From the NCBI RefSeq assembly GCF_004168285.1, contig NZ_SEWF01000004.1, positions 62,001-126,000 of the forward strand: a DNA stretch of 64,000 nucleotides. The letters are read 5' to 3'. This DNA is from Emticicia agri. Its GTDB lineage: Bacteria; Bacteroidota; Bacteroidia; Cytophagales; Spirosomataceae. This document shows positions 26,936 to 35,564 of the stretch, one piece after another (within the stretch, counting starts at the first letter, position 1; every line of letters starts with the position of its first letter). Below the pieces are notes generated by a model. It did no database searches. It was given only the letters and a program-made list of their open reading frames with translations, and was not told the DNA's origin. The position numbers were made by a program, and so were the translations under genes.

Positions 26936-26981
26936 TTATTTAATGAATGGCGAATTAGCGAATTGTGAATTAGTGAATATT
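26936..26981. repeat. GAATTAGTGAAT-type repeat arm before bshB1
   Basis: The stretch has TTTAATGAATGGCGAATTAGCG, then AATTGTGAATTAGTGAAT, which closely matches the left arm at 63460-63497. No complementary arm is seen nearby. It may be a remnant of a repeat or a slipped low-complexity tract. Confidence 0.4.
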
Positions 26982-27059
26982 TTTATTCTTTGCGTTTACA
27001 GTACTTTAATTAAATAATCGCAACTACAACGACCGCCTAATTCTTCATATATTTATAAA

Positions 27060-27095
27060 AAAAAAGCGACGTAAATAGTTTCACGTCGCTATTAA
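27060..27095 (-). terminator. Intrinsic terminator after the M23 peptidase gene
   Basis: An 8-bp perfect stem (AGCGACGT at 27065-27072 with ACGTCGCT at 27083-27090) is followed on the minus strand by a run of Ts. It lies 23 bases after the stop. Confidence 0.85.
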
Positions 27096-27112
27096 AATAT
27101 ATTTTTGCACTA

Positions 27113-28234
27113 TTATTTGACTCTTAAACGATAACCTGGACGAAGTTTGGTATTGGTTCTGATACGGTTCATTTTTGCCAGATTACCTACTGTAGTATGC
27201 CAGCGGTCTGCAATTTCAGAAAGAGTATCACCTGAGCGAACTCTTATCCATTTTTTGGTAGTTACTACCTGTGGTTCATCAAACTCAAAATCGCCTTTAC
27301 TTGCGCCACCTCTCAGGTAATCGTACACACGTGAGGTCATGGTAAATTCGGCGGCATTGATGTCAATTTTTTCAGGATTAAAAGTAAAAATGTTTTTCGG
27401 GTCAAACGGATTACCTTCGTAACGGGTTTCAAAATGCAGGTGAGGGCCTGAACTTCTTCCGGTATTACCCCCTTTTCCTATTTCTTCTCCGGCTTTTACT
27501 ACCGTGTTGGCTTCAAAATTAATTTTCGACAAGTGCCCATAAAGTGTTTCCAGCCCATTGTAGTGTCTTACTACCACGCAACGGCCATAGCCCCCATGTA
27601 CCCCTGCTACACGCACAATGCCGTCGAAAGCGGCATAAATTGGCTCGCCTGTATCAAGGTCTAAATCAATACCCGTATGCCAGCGGCGCCATCTCCAGCC
27701 AAACTGAGAGTTGGTAACCCCTTTAGCCATAGGTCCTGACCAGTATCTGCCTTGCGAAATATCATATAGCTGAATCGGCACTACTTCTTCATAATCTTTG
27801 GCATCAATGCCGTAGGGGTCAATTACATCGGTATTCCATACAGAAAAATAACTGGCAATTTTTACCATATCGTCGCTCCCTGCAAACTGCGCTACCTCTT
27901 CAATTTCTACAATCTCTATTTCTCCTTCATCAATAGAAGAAGTATCTTCATGCACGGCAGCATTCAGCTCTTTGATAGGCTCAATTTTCAATCCTGAGCT
28001 TTTCTCGGTTTTGGGTGCTTCAAACTCATTAATAAAACGCAGTTTAGGCTCTTCTTCAAAACTAAACTCGTCGTCCTGTTTCTGAGGTTTATTAAGGTTT
28101 TTGTTTTTCGCTTCTTTCTGGGTCGAAGGAATAGTTGGTTTATTCAATCTTACGCCCCTTTCTTTGGGTGCCTGAGCATAGCCAGCACTTACAAGAAAAA
28201 ACAAAGCAATAATGGTAAATAAAGCCTTTCTCAT
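27113..28234 (-). CDS. Secreted M23 peptidase with C-terminal LysM
   Basis: The 373-residue product has a signal peptide ending GYAQ, and a charged, low-complexity stretch (residues ~25-100). The M23 domain has HTGIDLDLDTGEP, the HYNGLETLYGHLSK strand and GPHLHFE. A LysM domain near residues 325-373 (IRVRSGDTLSEIADRWHT) binds peptidoglycan. It probably cuts or remodels the cell wall, at division or during growth. Confidence 0.92.
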   Translation of the reverse strand: MRKALFTIIALFFLVSAGYAQAPKERGVRLNKPTIPSTQKEAKNKNLNKPQKQDDEFSFEEEPKLRFINEFEAPKTEKSSGLKIEPIKELNAAVHEDTSSIDEGEIEIVEIEEVAQFAGSDDMVKIASYFSVWNTDVIDPYGIDAKDYEEVVPIQLYDISQGRYWSGPMAKGVTNSQFGWRWRRWHTGIDLDLDTGEPIYAAFDGIVRVAGVHGGYGRCVVVRHYNGLETLYGHLSKINFEANTVVKAGEEIGKGGNTGRSSGPHLHFETRYEGNPFDPKNIFTFNPEKIDINAAEFTMTSRVYDYLRGGASKGDFEFDEPQVVTTKKWIRVRSGDTLSEIADRWHTTVGNLAKMNRIRTNTKLRPGYRLRVK

Positions 28235-28251
28235 TTTGTATTTTTGATTTT

Positions 28252-28288
28252 AGGTTGCTCTATAAAAATATATAAGACCGAGCAACCT
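28252..28288. promoter_or_regulatory. Hairpin in the 5' leader of the M23 gene
   Basis: A 9-bp perfect stem (AGGTTGCTC at 28252-28260 with GAGCAACCT at 28280-28288) encloses 19 AT-rich bases. No T-run follows on the minus strand, so it is not a standard terminator for trxB. It may be a leader structure or an operator. Confidence 0.35.
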
Positions 28289-28325
28289 GACACAATCTTA
28301 TAACAATATTAGTCATTTTTATTGT

Positions 28326-29267
28326 CTAATGCAAGCTTTTCTCTGCCAGATAGCGTTCTGCATCTAAAGCAGCCATACAACCCGACCCGGCTGCTGTAAC
28401 CGCCTGACGGTAGATTTTATCCTGCGCATCGCCGCAGGCAAACACACCTTCTACGTTTGTTTTTGAGCTGCCTTTGATGGTTTCAAGATAACCAGCCTCG
28501 TCCATATCTAAAAATCCTTCAAAGATTTGGGTATTAGGCTGATGGCCGATAGCTACAAAAAATCCGGTTACATCTAAAACCGACTCCTCGTTTGTGATAT
28601 TGTTTTTAATTCTGACACCCGTTACGCCCTCACTTCCCAACACTTCCATGGTCTCGGTATGGTACAGAATCTCAATATTAGGTGTATTTTCTACACGTTT
28701 CTGCATAATCTGCGAGGCTCTGAACTCTCCCTTACGCACCAGCATATATACTTTTTTGCAGAGCTTCGATAAATAATGTGCCTCTTCGCAAGCGGTATCT
28801 CCTGCCCCTACTATGGCTACATTCTGCCCTCTGAAAAAGAATCCGTCACAAACGGCACAGGCAGAAACCCCATATCCGTTCAGGCGTTGTTCTGATTCAA
28901 GACCCAACCACTTGGCCGATGCACCCGTAGCAATAATAACGGTTTGAGCTATGATTTCGTGTGTATCGTCAATAATAACTTTGTGTGCCAACGGGGTCGA
29001 AAAATCCACCTTCGTAGCCATTCCCCATCTATTGTCAGTGCCAAAACGTTCGGCTTGTTTTTTAAAGTCTTCCATCATTTCAGGGCCCATAATTCCATCT
29101 GGATAGCCCGGAAAATTTTCAACGTCGGTGGTAATAGTTAATTGTCCTCCCGGTTGGCCGCCCTGATACATTACCGGTTTTAAACCTGCTCTTGCTGCGT
29201 AAATTGCCGCTGTATAGCCAGCCGGACCTGAGCCCAAAATCAACACTTCTACTTTTTCTTGTGCCAT
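28326..29267 (-). CDS. trxB: Thioredoxin-disulfide reductase
   Basis: The 313-residue flavoprotein reduces thioredoxin with NADPH. The FAD-binding motif LGSGPAGYTAAIYAARAG lies at the start, the redox pair CAVC at residues 137-140, the NADPH motif VGAGDTACEEA after it, and the FAD-binding FACGDAQD near the end. Its 5' gap to 29555 contains a third inverted-repeat element. Confidence 0.96.
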   Translation of the reverse strand: MAQEKVEVLILGSGPAGYTAAIYAARAGLKPVMYQGGQPGGQLTITTDVENFPGYPDGIMGPEMMEDFKKQAERFGTDNRWGMATKVDFSTPLAHKVIIDDTHEIIAQTVIIATGASAKWLGLESEQRLNGYGVSACAVCDGFFFRGQNVAIVGAGDTACEEAHYLSKLCKKVYMLVRKGEFRASQIMQKRVENTPNIEILYHTETMEVLGSEGVTGVRIKNNITNEESVLDVTGFFVAIGHQPNTQIFEGFLDMDEAGYLETIKGSSKTNVEGVFACGDAQDKIYRQAVTAAGSGCMAALDAERYLAEKSLH

Positions 29268-29392
29268 TATATTGATAATCGTGAATGTAATAATGTATTA
29301 TCTTCGGTAACTGTTACAAACAGCACCTTGCTGATAAATGAACATAGTTTCAGAGGCACAAAGTTCATCAAATTTGGCGGGATAGACAAATT

Positions 29393-29555
29393 AGAGTTTG
29401 TTTAAAAATTATTGTTCGTCCTGCAAAGAAATCTTTTTCGTTCATACTGTGCTGTGTTTTTTCGTCGTAGCTGCCTGCTACGCCTGCAAAACACTGCTTG
29501 TCTGAACAAAAAATCTATTCTTTTAGAACAGAAAAATAATCATTAAACAAACTCT
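29393..29555. mobile_element. MITE-like element 3 (diverged relative)
   Basis: This 163-base element has 13-bp perfect inverted ends AGAGTTTGTTTAA / TTAAACAAACTCT. A central GTAGCTGCCTGCTAC hairpin follows TTTTTTCGTC, in the same place as the TTTCGTCCGTAG centre of the other two elements. It has no ORF. Its last base is the final base of the PD40-OmpA stop codon. Confidence 0.55.
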
Positions 29556-31429
29556 TAGAAGATTTTCATTTCAATCCTTCTGTTCAACTGGCGGGTTTCG
29601 TCGGTTTCGTTGCTGGCAATGGGGCGGGTTTCGCCATACCCTACTGCTTTTACGTTGGTGGCGTTTACTCCTTTACTTATCAGATAATTCACCACAGCCT
29701 CGGCTCTTTTCTGCGATAAGCCGAGGTTATCGGTGTCTTTGCCCACATTATCGGTATGGCCTGAAATCTCTACTTTAAGCGTATTATTCTGCGAAAGCAG
29801 TTTTTGTAGTTTATCTAATTCTGTGAATGATTCCGGTCGTAAATCAGATTTACCCGAATCAAAGAAGATATTATTCAGCACAATATCTACATCTTTTCTG
29901 ATAGGCTCCAGGGCTACGTTTACCACTTTGCCGTTGACATCAGTTTTTTCAGAAAAATCGAATGAAAGGCTTTTATTGAAATAGTTCTGCTTATTAATGA
30001 ATAACCCAAAATGACTACCATTGGGCAACACAGCGGTGTATTCTCCGGTCTTGGCATCAGACCTGACACTTTCTATGGTTTGGCCTGTCTTTAAATCAAT
30101 CAGTTCAATATCAGCTGCTATATTTTGCTTGCTCTGGGCATCTTGTACGATTCCTTTCACAAAATTTACACGACTGAAACGACTGCTTAATTCTTTGGGA
30201 ATTTCAAATTCATACAAACGGGTACTTTGTTTGGTATCCGACGAATAATACCCTTTTTTTCCATCAGAAGTAACGAATAAGGCCACCTGGTCTTCATGAT
30301 TATTGATGGGGTAACCAAGGTTTTCGGGTTTCGAGAAAATACTGAGCTTTTGCTCGGTCATATATAAATCAAAACCTCCCAGTCCGGTGTGTCCGTCAGA
30401 GGCAAAGAAAAGCGTGTGCCCATTGGCATGAATAAACGGCGAAATATCGTCTTTTGGGGTATTAATGGTGTTGCCCAGATTTAAGGCAGGCATCCATTGG
30501 TTGTTTTTCAGTTCGCTCACCCATAAATCTTTCTCTCCGAATCCACCCTGACGTTTTGAGGCAAAGTACAATACACGTCCGTCGTTTGACAAACTTGGTT
30601 GCGATTCCCATTCACGGGTATTGATACTGGCACCGAGGTTTTCGGGGGCACTCCACTCGTCGCCTACTTTATGCGAGATATATAAATCACAACTTCCGAA
30701 ACTGTCTTTGGCATCACAACTGGTAAACACAAGTGTTCTGCCATCGGCTGATATACTGCAAGTACCTTCATTAGCCGCCGTATTGATATTGGCCGAAATG
30801 GACTGAGGTTTAGTCCATTTACCATCTTTTAATTGTGAAGTAAACAGGTTTTCATCACCTTCTTCCGAGCGGGCTGTAAAAATAAGGGTTTCATTATCGG
30901 CTGTCAGCACCGGAAAATACTGGTTCGTTTTAAAATTTATCACCTCTCCCATATCGCTGGCATCAAAACTGAGTTTTTTCTTCCGGGCTTCAATAGCAAA
31001 ATTACAACTTTCCAGTTGTCGGGTCAATTGTTTCACTATCATACTATTTGGTGATGAATTTTTGAGCGAAAACTCAAGCAACGGTTTGGCTTTTTCATAT
31101 TCTCCGGCACGCAAAGCACGGGTACCAATATAGGTATAAGCCTGGCGGTAATCAGGCGCATTGGGTTTAAACTGAATAGCCTTTGCATAATATTTCAGGG
31201 CGTTGGCTTCGTTTCGGGCAGTTTCATTCATCTGCCCTAATTTGAAATACGCATCGGCATAGGTTGAATCTTTCTCAATAGCTTTTAATAAACTCTCGGT
31301 AGCATCGTCTGATTTTCGGGCTACAAAACTCTTGACACCCTTGTCATAAAACTCTTTGGCTTTGGGGTCTTGTGCTTGTACAATAGCTGATAGGCAGATA
31401 AATAAAAATAATGAAAACAGCTTATTCAT
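29555..31429 (-). CDS. TPR / PD40 beta-propeller / OmpA-like outer-membrane protein
   Basis: The ATG at 31429 gives 624 residues with a signal peptide ending VQAQ. Two or three TPRs (residues ~20-130) and WD40-like PD40 repeats (SADGRTLVFTSC, SNDGRVLYFASKRQGG, HANGHTLFFASDGHTG) follow. A carboxypeptidase-regulatory-like domain is next, then a C-terminal OmpA domain (NIFFDSGKSDLRPES, SGHTDNVGKDTDN) that binds peptidoglycan. The layout matches Bacteroidota PorE-like proteins, some of which serve type IX secretion; that role here is an inference. Confidence 0.85.
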   Translation of the reverse strand: MNKLFSLFLFICLSAIVQAQDPKAKEFYDKGVKSFVARKSDDATESLLKAIEKDSTYADAYFKLGQMNETARNEANALKYYAKAIQFKPNAPDYRQAYTYIGTRALRAGEYEKAKPLLEFSLKNSSPNSMIVKQLTRQLESCNFAIEARKKKLSFDASDMGEVINFKTNQYFPVLTADNETLIFTARSEEGDENLFTSQLKDGKWTKPQSISANINTAANEGTCSISADGRTLVFTSCDAKDSFGSCDLYISHKVGDEWSAPENLGASINTREWESQPSLSNDGRVLYFASKRQGGFGEKDLWVSELKNNQWMPALNLGNTINTPKDDISPFIHANGHTLFFASDGHTGLGGFDLYMTEQKLSIFSKPENLGYPINNHEDQVALFVTSDGKKGYYSSDTKQSTRLYEFEIPKELSSRFSRVNFVKGIVQDAQSKQNIAADIELIDLKTGQTIESVRSDAKTGEYTAVLPNGSHFGLFINKQNYFNKSLSFDFSEKTDVNGKVVNVALEPIRKDVDIVLNNIFFDSGKSDLRPESFTELDKLQKLLSQNNTLKVEISGHTDNVGKDTDNLGLSQKRAEAVVNYLISKGVNATNVKAVGYGETRPIASNETDETRQLNRRIEMKIF

Positions 31430-31472
31430 TTTAAAAATCAATTTTTATAGTTTAACGTATGGTTTTGTTGCT

Positions 31473-31480
31473 TATTTTTG
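31473..31480 (+). promoter_or_regulatory. Candidate -7 box for hemJ
   Basis: TATTTTTG matches TAnnTTTG 39 bases before the ATG at 31520. It sits upstream of the proposed start and within the longer alternative, which supports the shorter gene. Confidence 0.4.
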
Positions 31481-31519
31481 AGGGCTTATAAAATACGCCT
31501 GTTTTTAAATTTCAACTGC

Positions 31520-32062
31520 ATGCTTCATCTCTATCTTAAATCTCTCCATATTGTAGGTTTTGTATCGTGGTTTGCCGGATTATTCTATCTGGTGCGTATA
31601 TTTGTTTATTATGCCGAAGCCGAACAAAAACCCGAACATCTGCGGGAAGCCTTTAAAAAAGACTACCTGCTGATGCAGAAAAGAGCCTATAAAATTATCT
31701 GCAATCCTGCCATGATGATTACCTGGACATTCGGCATACTGATGCTGGTTAATTCTCCTTATTTTCTGCAACAGGGCTGGCTTCATGTAAAATTAGTACT
31801 ATTAGTATTACTGACAGGCTACCATATTTTCTGCAAAAAAACCATCGAACGATTAGAAAGAGGCGAAAAATATATGGTATTTAACTCTTTTCAATACAGA
31901 TTGTTAAACGAATTACCCACATTATTTCTCATTTCTATTGTATTATTAGCAGTAGTAAAAAACCTGATAAATTTTGCTTATCTTTTTTTAGGAATCATTG
32001 CCTTTGGATTTTTGTTGTTTCTGGCCGCAAGAGCCTATCGTAAGCATAGAGAAAGGAAATAA
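31520..32062 (+). CDS. hemJ: HemJ/CopD-family membrane protein
   Basis: From the ATG at 31520 the 180-residue protein has four to five membrane helices. It has the family pattern LKSLHIVGFVSWFAGLFYL, then LVRIFVYYAEA and RAYKIICNPAMMITWTFGIL. HemJ oxidises protoporphyrinogen IX in haem synthesis, and the two conserved histidines plus the Arg-rich loop are visible. CopD is the broader family name. It is immediately followed by an inverted-repeat element. Confidence 0.8.
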   Translation: MLHLYLKSLHIVGFVSWFAGLFYLVRIFVYYAEAEQKPEHLREAFKKDYLLMQKRAYKIICNPAMMITWTFGILMLVNSPYFLQQGWLHVKLVLLVLLTGYHIFCKKTIERLERGEKYMVFNSFQYRLLNELPTLFLISIVLLAVVKNLINFAYLFLGIIAFGFLLFLAARAYRKHRERK

Positions 32063-32068
32063 AACACA

Positions 32069-32207
32069 CCCCTAACCCCTAAAGGGGAACTACAGATTCG
32101 CAGCCGTTTAGTTTTGCTACCATGTACTTGGTTAAATTTTGTCAATTTTATTGCGACAAATTTGTTTTCAGTTCCCCTTTAGGGGCGGTCCGCCGCGCGG
32201 TTAGGGG
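32069..32207. repeat. CCCCTAA inverted repeat element
   Basis: The left arm is CCCCTAA (32069-32075) followed by CCCCTAAAGGGGAACT (32076-32091). The right arm has the complement AGTTCCCCTTTAGGGG (32170-32185), then TTAGGGG (32201-32207). A 15-base GC-rich insert, CGGTCCGCCGCGCGG, splits the right arm. The arms can pair across 78 AT-rich bases. It begins 6 bases after the hemJ stop, so it may also terminate that transcript. Confidence 0.65.
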
Positions 32208-32217
32208 CGCAACCAGA

Positions 32218-32275
32218 AATCCCTCTCCCACATAATATGAGAAAGGGATTTAGGAAGGGAGGTGAATCCCTTAAA
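32218..32275. repeat. AAGGGATT inverted repeats between convergent genes
   Basis: Two overlapping hairpins are possible: AAATCCCT with AGGGATTT (about 32218-32252), and AAGGGATT (32243-32250 region) with AATCCCTT (32268-32275 region). They lie between hemJ and the PorT-like gene and could stop transcription from either side. I cannot tell which fold wins. Confidence 0.4.
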
Positions 32276-32295
32276 ATTTTTCTGTGGTTTGATTA

Positions 32296-32895
32296 TTATC
32301 TGATTGGGAAACTAACACCTACATTGATGTTGACCCCTGCGTTCTGGTAGCTTGTGCTTGGTTCTTTCGTAATATCGCCAAAGCCACGGATATATCTTAC
32401 ATCGGTATTCAACCAGGTTTCACGTTTGATTCGGAAATTAAATCCTGCACCAATCTGGCCACCTACATCGGCTGTATTATAAACCTGCTGGCCATTCGAC
32501 AATTCATTTCCACCTTTGTCGGTTGAAGCCATCAAGATACCTAAATAAGGCCCGGCGAAAAGTTTAGGACGAAAAGCCTCTCCTTGTTGACCGAAATAAT
32601 AGACTGCCAATACCGGAACCTGAATGTAATGAATACGTTCGATATTACCGCCATTCTGAACTCTTGTACCCATTTGTGAATAATTACCCTCCACTGTTAC
32701 CCCAAAGTTGCTGTTAATGCTATGGTTTAAAAATAAACCGGCATTTAATCCAGTTAAGACATCAAAACTCTCAGCTTTAGGTGCAAATGAGGTAAAATTG
32801 ATACCCAGTTTTGGCCCCCACGAAGTGGTTGGTTGAGCATAGCTTGCCAATGACATAGAAAGTAAAGCACCTAATAAAAACAATTTGGTTTTCAT
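32296..32895 (-). CDS. PorT-family outer-membrane beta-barrel protein
   Basis: The 199-residue product has a signal peptide ending SYAQ. The mature part has amphipathic beta-strands with alternating aromatics (GLNAGLFLNHSI, YIQVPVLAVYYFG, GGQIGAGFNFRIK) and ends VNINVGVSFPIR, as an eight-stranded barrel would. Function is not known. Confidence 0.8.
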   Translation of the reverse strand: MKTKLFLLGALLSMSLASYAQPTTSWGPKLGINFTSFAPKAESFDVLTGLNAGLFLNHSINSNFGVTVEGNYSQMGTRVQNGGNIERIHYIQVPVLAVYYFGQQGEAFRPKLFAGPYLGILMASTDKGGNELSNGQQVYNTADVGGQIGAGFNFRIKRETWLNTDVRYIRGFGDITKEPSTSYQNAGVNINVGVSFPIR

Positions 32896-33257
32896 GATAA
32901 TGGTTTTTGTGTGATTTAAATATGTTTACGACCATCAATCATAAAATACCATTCCAGTAAGCAAAAACAGGCTAATCGATAGCTGCCGTGGTAAAGTAAA
33001 ACAAAAAGTTGAGGAAATTTTTCCACGATAATCAACTATTTCTCTCTTGCTTCAACTGTTTTTTGCTAATTTCCCAGCTTGACAGCACAGAGAAAATACA
33101 TCAGGATAGTTTATCTGTATAGGGCATTACTCTGCTATGCCATGAGAAGTTAGCTGATTAGCTGTAAAAATTCGTAGTAGTTTTGTAGATTTGAGACAAA
33201 TTACGCTTTAAAAGTACGCTGTATTGCCTGTTAGAATCTTTGTAAAAAAACGCTTAT
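32896..33257. other. Gene-free region between the PorT-like gene and the 97-residue gene
   Basis: The stretch has a TAGATTTG box at 33186-33193, a CGTGG/CCACG inverted repeat (about 32990-33040) in AT-rich DNA, and no ORF of note. It must hold the promoters of both divergent genes. Confidence 0.4.
33186..33193 (+). promoter_or_regulatory. Candidate -7 box for the 97-residue gene
   Basis: TAGATTTG is a full consensus match 64 bases before the ATG at 33258. No clear -33 element is seen. Confidence 0.35.
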
Positions 33258-33551
33258 ATGAACCTCCAGACATTTAAAAGTACACTTTCGGCCAGCCAAG
33301 TTCCACAAGATATATCTCCTTTACTGCAAGCCCTCTGGCACGATTACAACGGAGACTGGGAAGCCTCACATACTATTGCCCAAAGCAAAGAAGGTACCAA
33401 AGAATACGACAGGCTACACGCTTACCTGCATCGGAAAGAGGGCGACCAATGGAATGCCAATTACTGGTACAGGCGTGCAGGAGAAACCATGCCCAAAGTT
33501 TCGTTAGATGAAGAATGGGAACAATTAGCCGAGCGATTAACCAAAAATTAA
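33258..33551 (+). CDS. Conserved small protein of unknown function
   Basis: The 97-residue product is acidic with a balanced mix of residues and no signal or membrane segment. The phrase LHAYLHRKEGDQWNANYWYRRAGE looks like a conserved soluble family of Bacteroidota and Proteobacteria that I cannot name. It lies 51 bases before the ABC-F gene. Confidence 0.7.
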   Translation: MNLQTFKSTLSASQVPQDISPLLQALWHDYNGDWEASHTIAQSKEGTKEYDRLHAYLHRKEGDQWNANYWYRRAGETMPKVSLDEEWEQLAERLTKN

Positions 33552-33554
33552 ATG

Positions 33555-33562
33555 TATTTTTG
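33555..33562 (+). promoter_or_regulatory. Candidate -7 box for the ABC-F gene
   Basis: TATTTTTG matches the consensus and starts 4 bases after the upstream stop codon. It gives a leader of about 35 bases to the ATG at 33603. Confidence 0.4.
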
Positions 33563-33602
33563 CCCTACAAAACACGGCAAACGGGATTATCTATCATAAC
33601 TT

Positions 33603-35477
33603 ATGAATTATTTATCAGCCGAAAATATCGGAAGGAATTTAGGAGAACGCTGGCTTTTTAAAAATCTCACTTTTGGCATATTACAAGGAGAAAAAGTAGC
33701 TTTAATTGGCTCAAACGGTTCGGGGAAATCATCGTTGCTTGATATGCTCGTGGGTAAAATAGATGTAGACGCAGGTGAAATAAGTATCCGCAAAGACATC
33801 AGAATGGGGTATCTTGACCAGAATCCTGATTTACCTGCAGGCAAAACCGTATTAGAAACCATATTTGCCTCAGAAAATGCCCTGACATTGGCCATCAAGG
33901 AATATGAAATTGCCCTGAATCTGCACGACGACAGACGACTGGCCGATGCTATTGAAAAAGTAGATTCGCTGAAAGCCTGGGATTATGAAGTAAAAGTAAA
34001 ACAGATATTAGGCAAATTAGGCATTACTGATTTTGATAAGCTGATAGGCAATCTATCTGGTGGGCAGCAGAAACGGGTAGCATTGGCACGGGTACTGATT
34101 GAAGAGCCTGATTTCCTGATTTTAGATGAGCCTACCAACCACCTTGACTTAGATACCATTGAGTGGCTGGAGGGGTATCTGTCTTCTTCAAACATTACCT
34201 TATTGTTAGTTACCCACGACCGCTATTTTTTAGATAAAGTCTGCAATCGTATTCTTGAACTGGCCGATAACCAGATTTATAAATTTACGGGTAATTATAA
34301 TTACTATCTCGAAAAGAAAGAAGCACAGGAGGCTGTGAACGCCGCTACACAGAAAAACTACCGGAATCTGCTCAGAAAAGAACTGGAATGGATGCGCCGC
34401 CAGCCTAAAGCCCGTGGAACGAAGTCGCAGAGCCGGATTGATGCTTTCTATGATTTAAAAGGCAAAACGATTAAGAAAGGTCCGGAAGAAAAACTGGAAC
34501 TAAGCATGAAGATGGAGCGAATGGGTAGCAAAATCATTGAGATTCAGCACATCAGCAAAGCGTTTGATATTCAGAAAGTAATTTCCGAGTTTTCTTATAC
34601 CTTTAAAAGAGGCGACAGAATAGGTATTGTGGGCAAAAACGGCATGGGTAAAACAACCCTGCTCGAAATAATTACCGAGAAAACCAAACCCGATATGGGC
34701 AGGGTAGTGAAAGGTGAAACTATTAAAATAGGCTACTACTCGCAGGAAGGGCTTGATTTTGAAGATGGGCAAAGGGTAATTGATGTGGTGAGAGAAATTG
34801 CAGAATATGTAAAAATGGCCGATGGCAGCGAACTTTCTATCTCTAATTTTCTGACACTTTTTTTGTTTCCTCCGGCTATGCAATATAGCTTTGTTCATAA
34901 ATTAAGCGGTGGCGAAAAAAGACGTCTGCAATTGTTGAAAATACTGGTGCAAAACCCCAATTTTCTGATTTTAGATGAGCCTACCAACGACCTGGATATT
35001 TCGACGCTGAATGTATTGGAAGATTTTCTGATTAGTTTCGGTGGCTGTATGTTAGTGGTATCTCACGACCGCTATTTTATGGATAAAATGGTAGAACACT
35101 TGTTTGTTTTTGAGGGTAACGGCTACATCAGAGATTTTCCGGGTAATTATACCGACTACCGCAACTGGAGAGAAGAACAGCCTGTGCAAACTACCGGAAG
35201 TACTCAGGAGGCTTCAACCGATAAACAGCCTGTTGTTCCGCAAGTGCCTAAACAGGAAACAAAACGGAAACTGAGTTTTAAAGAACAAAAGGAGTACGAA
35301 AGTCTGGAAAAAGACATTGAAAAATTAGAAACCACCAAAAACCAGTTGCTTGAAAAAATGAATTCGGGCAATGGCTCGCACGAAGAACTGGCTGCATGGG
35401 CAAAAGAATTTGAGCAGATAAATGAGGCTATTGCCGAAAAAGAAATGCGCTGGCTTGAATTGTCTGAACTGGCATAA
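33603..35477 (+). CDS. ABC-F family ATPase (Uup-like)
   Basis: The 624-residue protein has two ATPase domains and no membrane segments, as in ribosome-associated ABC-F factors. Domain 1 has GSNGSGKSS, LSGGQQKRVALARVL and LILDEPTNHLDL. Domain 2 has GKNGMGKTT, LSGGEKRRLQLLKIL and LILDEPTNDLDI. The linker is charged (KELEWMRRQPKARGTKSQSR), and a coiled-coil C-terminal tail of ~90 residues follows a Q/P/T-rich stretch, as in Uup. It likely acts on ribosomes. Confidence 0.93.
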   Translation: MNYLSAENIGRNLGERWLFKNLTFGILQGEKVALIGSNGSGKSSLLDMLVGKIDVDAGEISIRKDIRMGYLDQNPDLPAGKTVLETIFASENALTLAIKEYEIALNLHDDRRLADAIEKVDSLKAWDYEVKVKQILGKLGITDFDKLIGNLSGGQQKRVALARVLIEEPDFLILDEPTNHLDLDTIEWLEGYLSSSNITLLLVTHDRYFLDKVCNRILELADNQIYKFTGNYNYYLEKKEAQEAVNAATQKNYRNLLRKELEWMRRQPKARGTKSQSRIDAFYDLKGKTIKKGPEEKLELSMKMERMGSKIIEIQHISKAFDIQKVISEFSYTFKRGDRIGIVGKNGMGKTTLLEIITEKTKPDMGRVVKGETIKIGYYSQEGLDFEDGQRVIDVVREIAEYVKMADGSELSISNFLTLFLFPPAMQYSFVHKLSGGEKRRLQLLKILVQNPNFLILDEPTNDLDISTLNVLEDFLISFGGCMLVVSHDRYFMDKMVEHLFVFEGNGYIRDFPGNYTDYRNWREEQPVQTTGSTQEASTDKQPVVPQVPKQETKRKLSFKEQKEYESLEKDIEKLETTKNQLLEKMNSGNGSHEELAAWAKEFEQINEAIAEKEMRWLELSELA

Positions 35478-35564
35478 GGCATTATATAGCGGTTATTTAC
35501 CTCTTGTGTAATGAATTAATAATTTATTAAAAACATTTTCAACCTTTATATAAACCTTGCACCT

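Noticed and set aside
32896-33257. Small non-coding RNA in the gap before the 97-residue gene
   Set aside because: Only a weak CGTGG/CCACG pair and no terminator were seen, so an RNA gene is not supported.
35478-35564. TATATAAACCTTG as promoter of the exported VOC gene
   Set aside because: The spacing within the box does not fit TAnnTTTG, so I did not annotate it.
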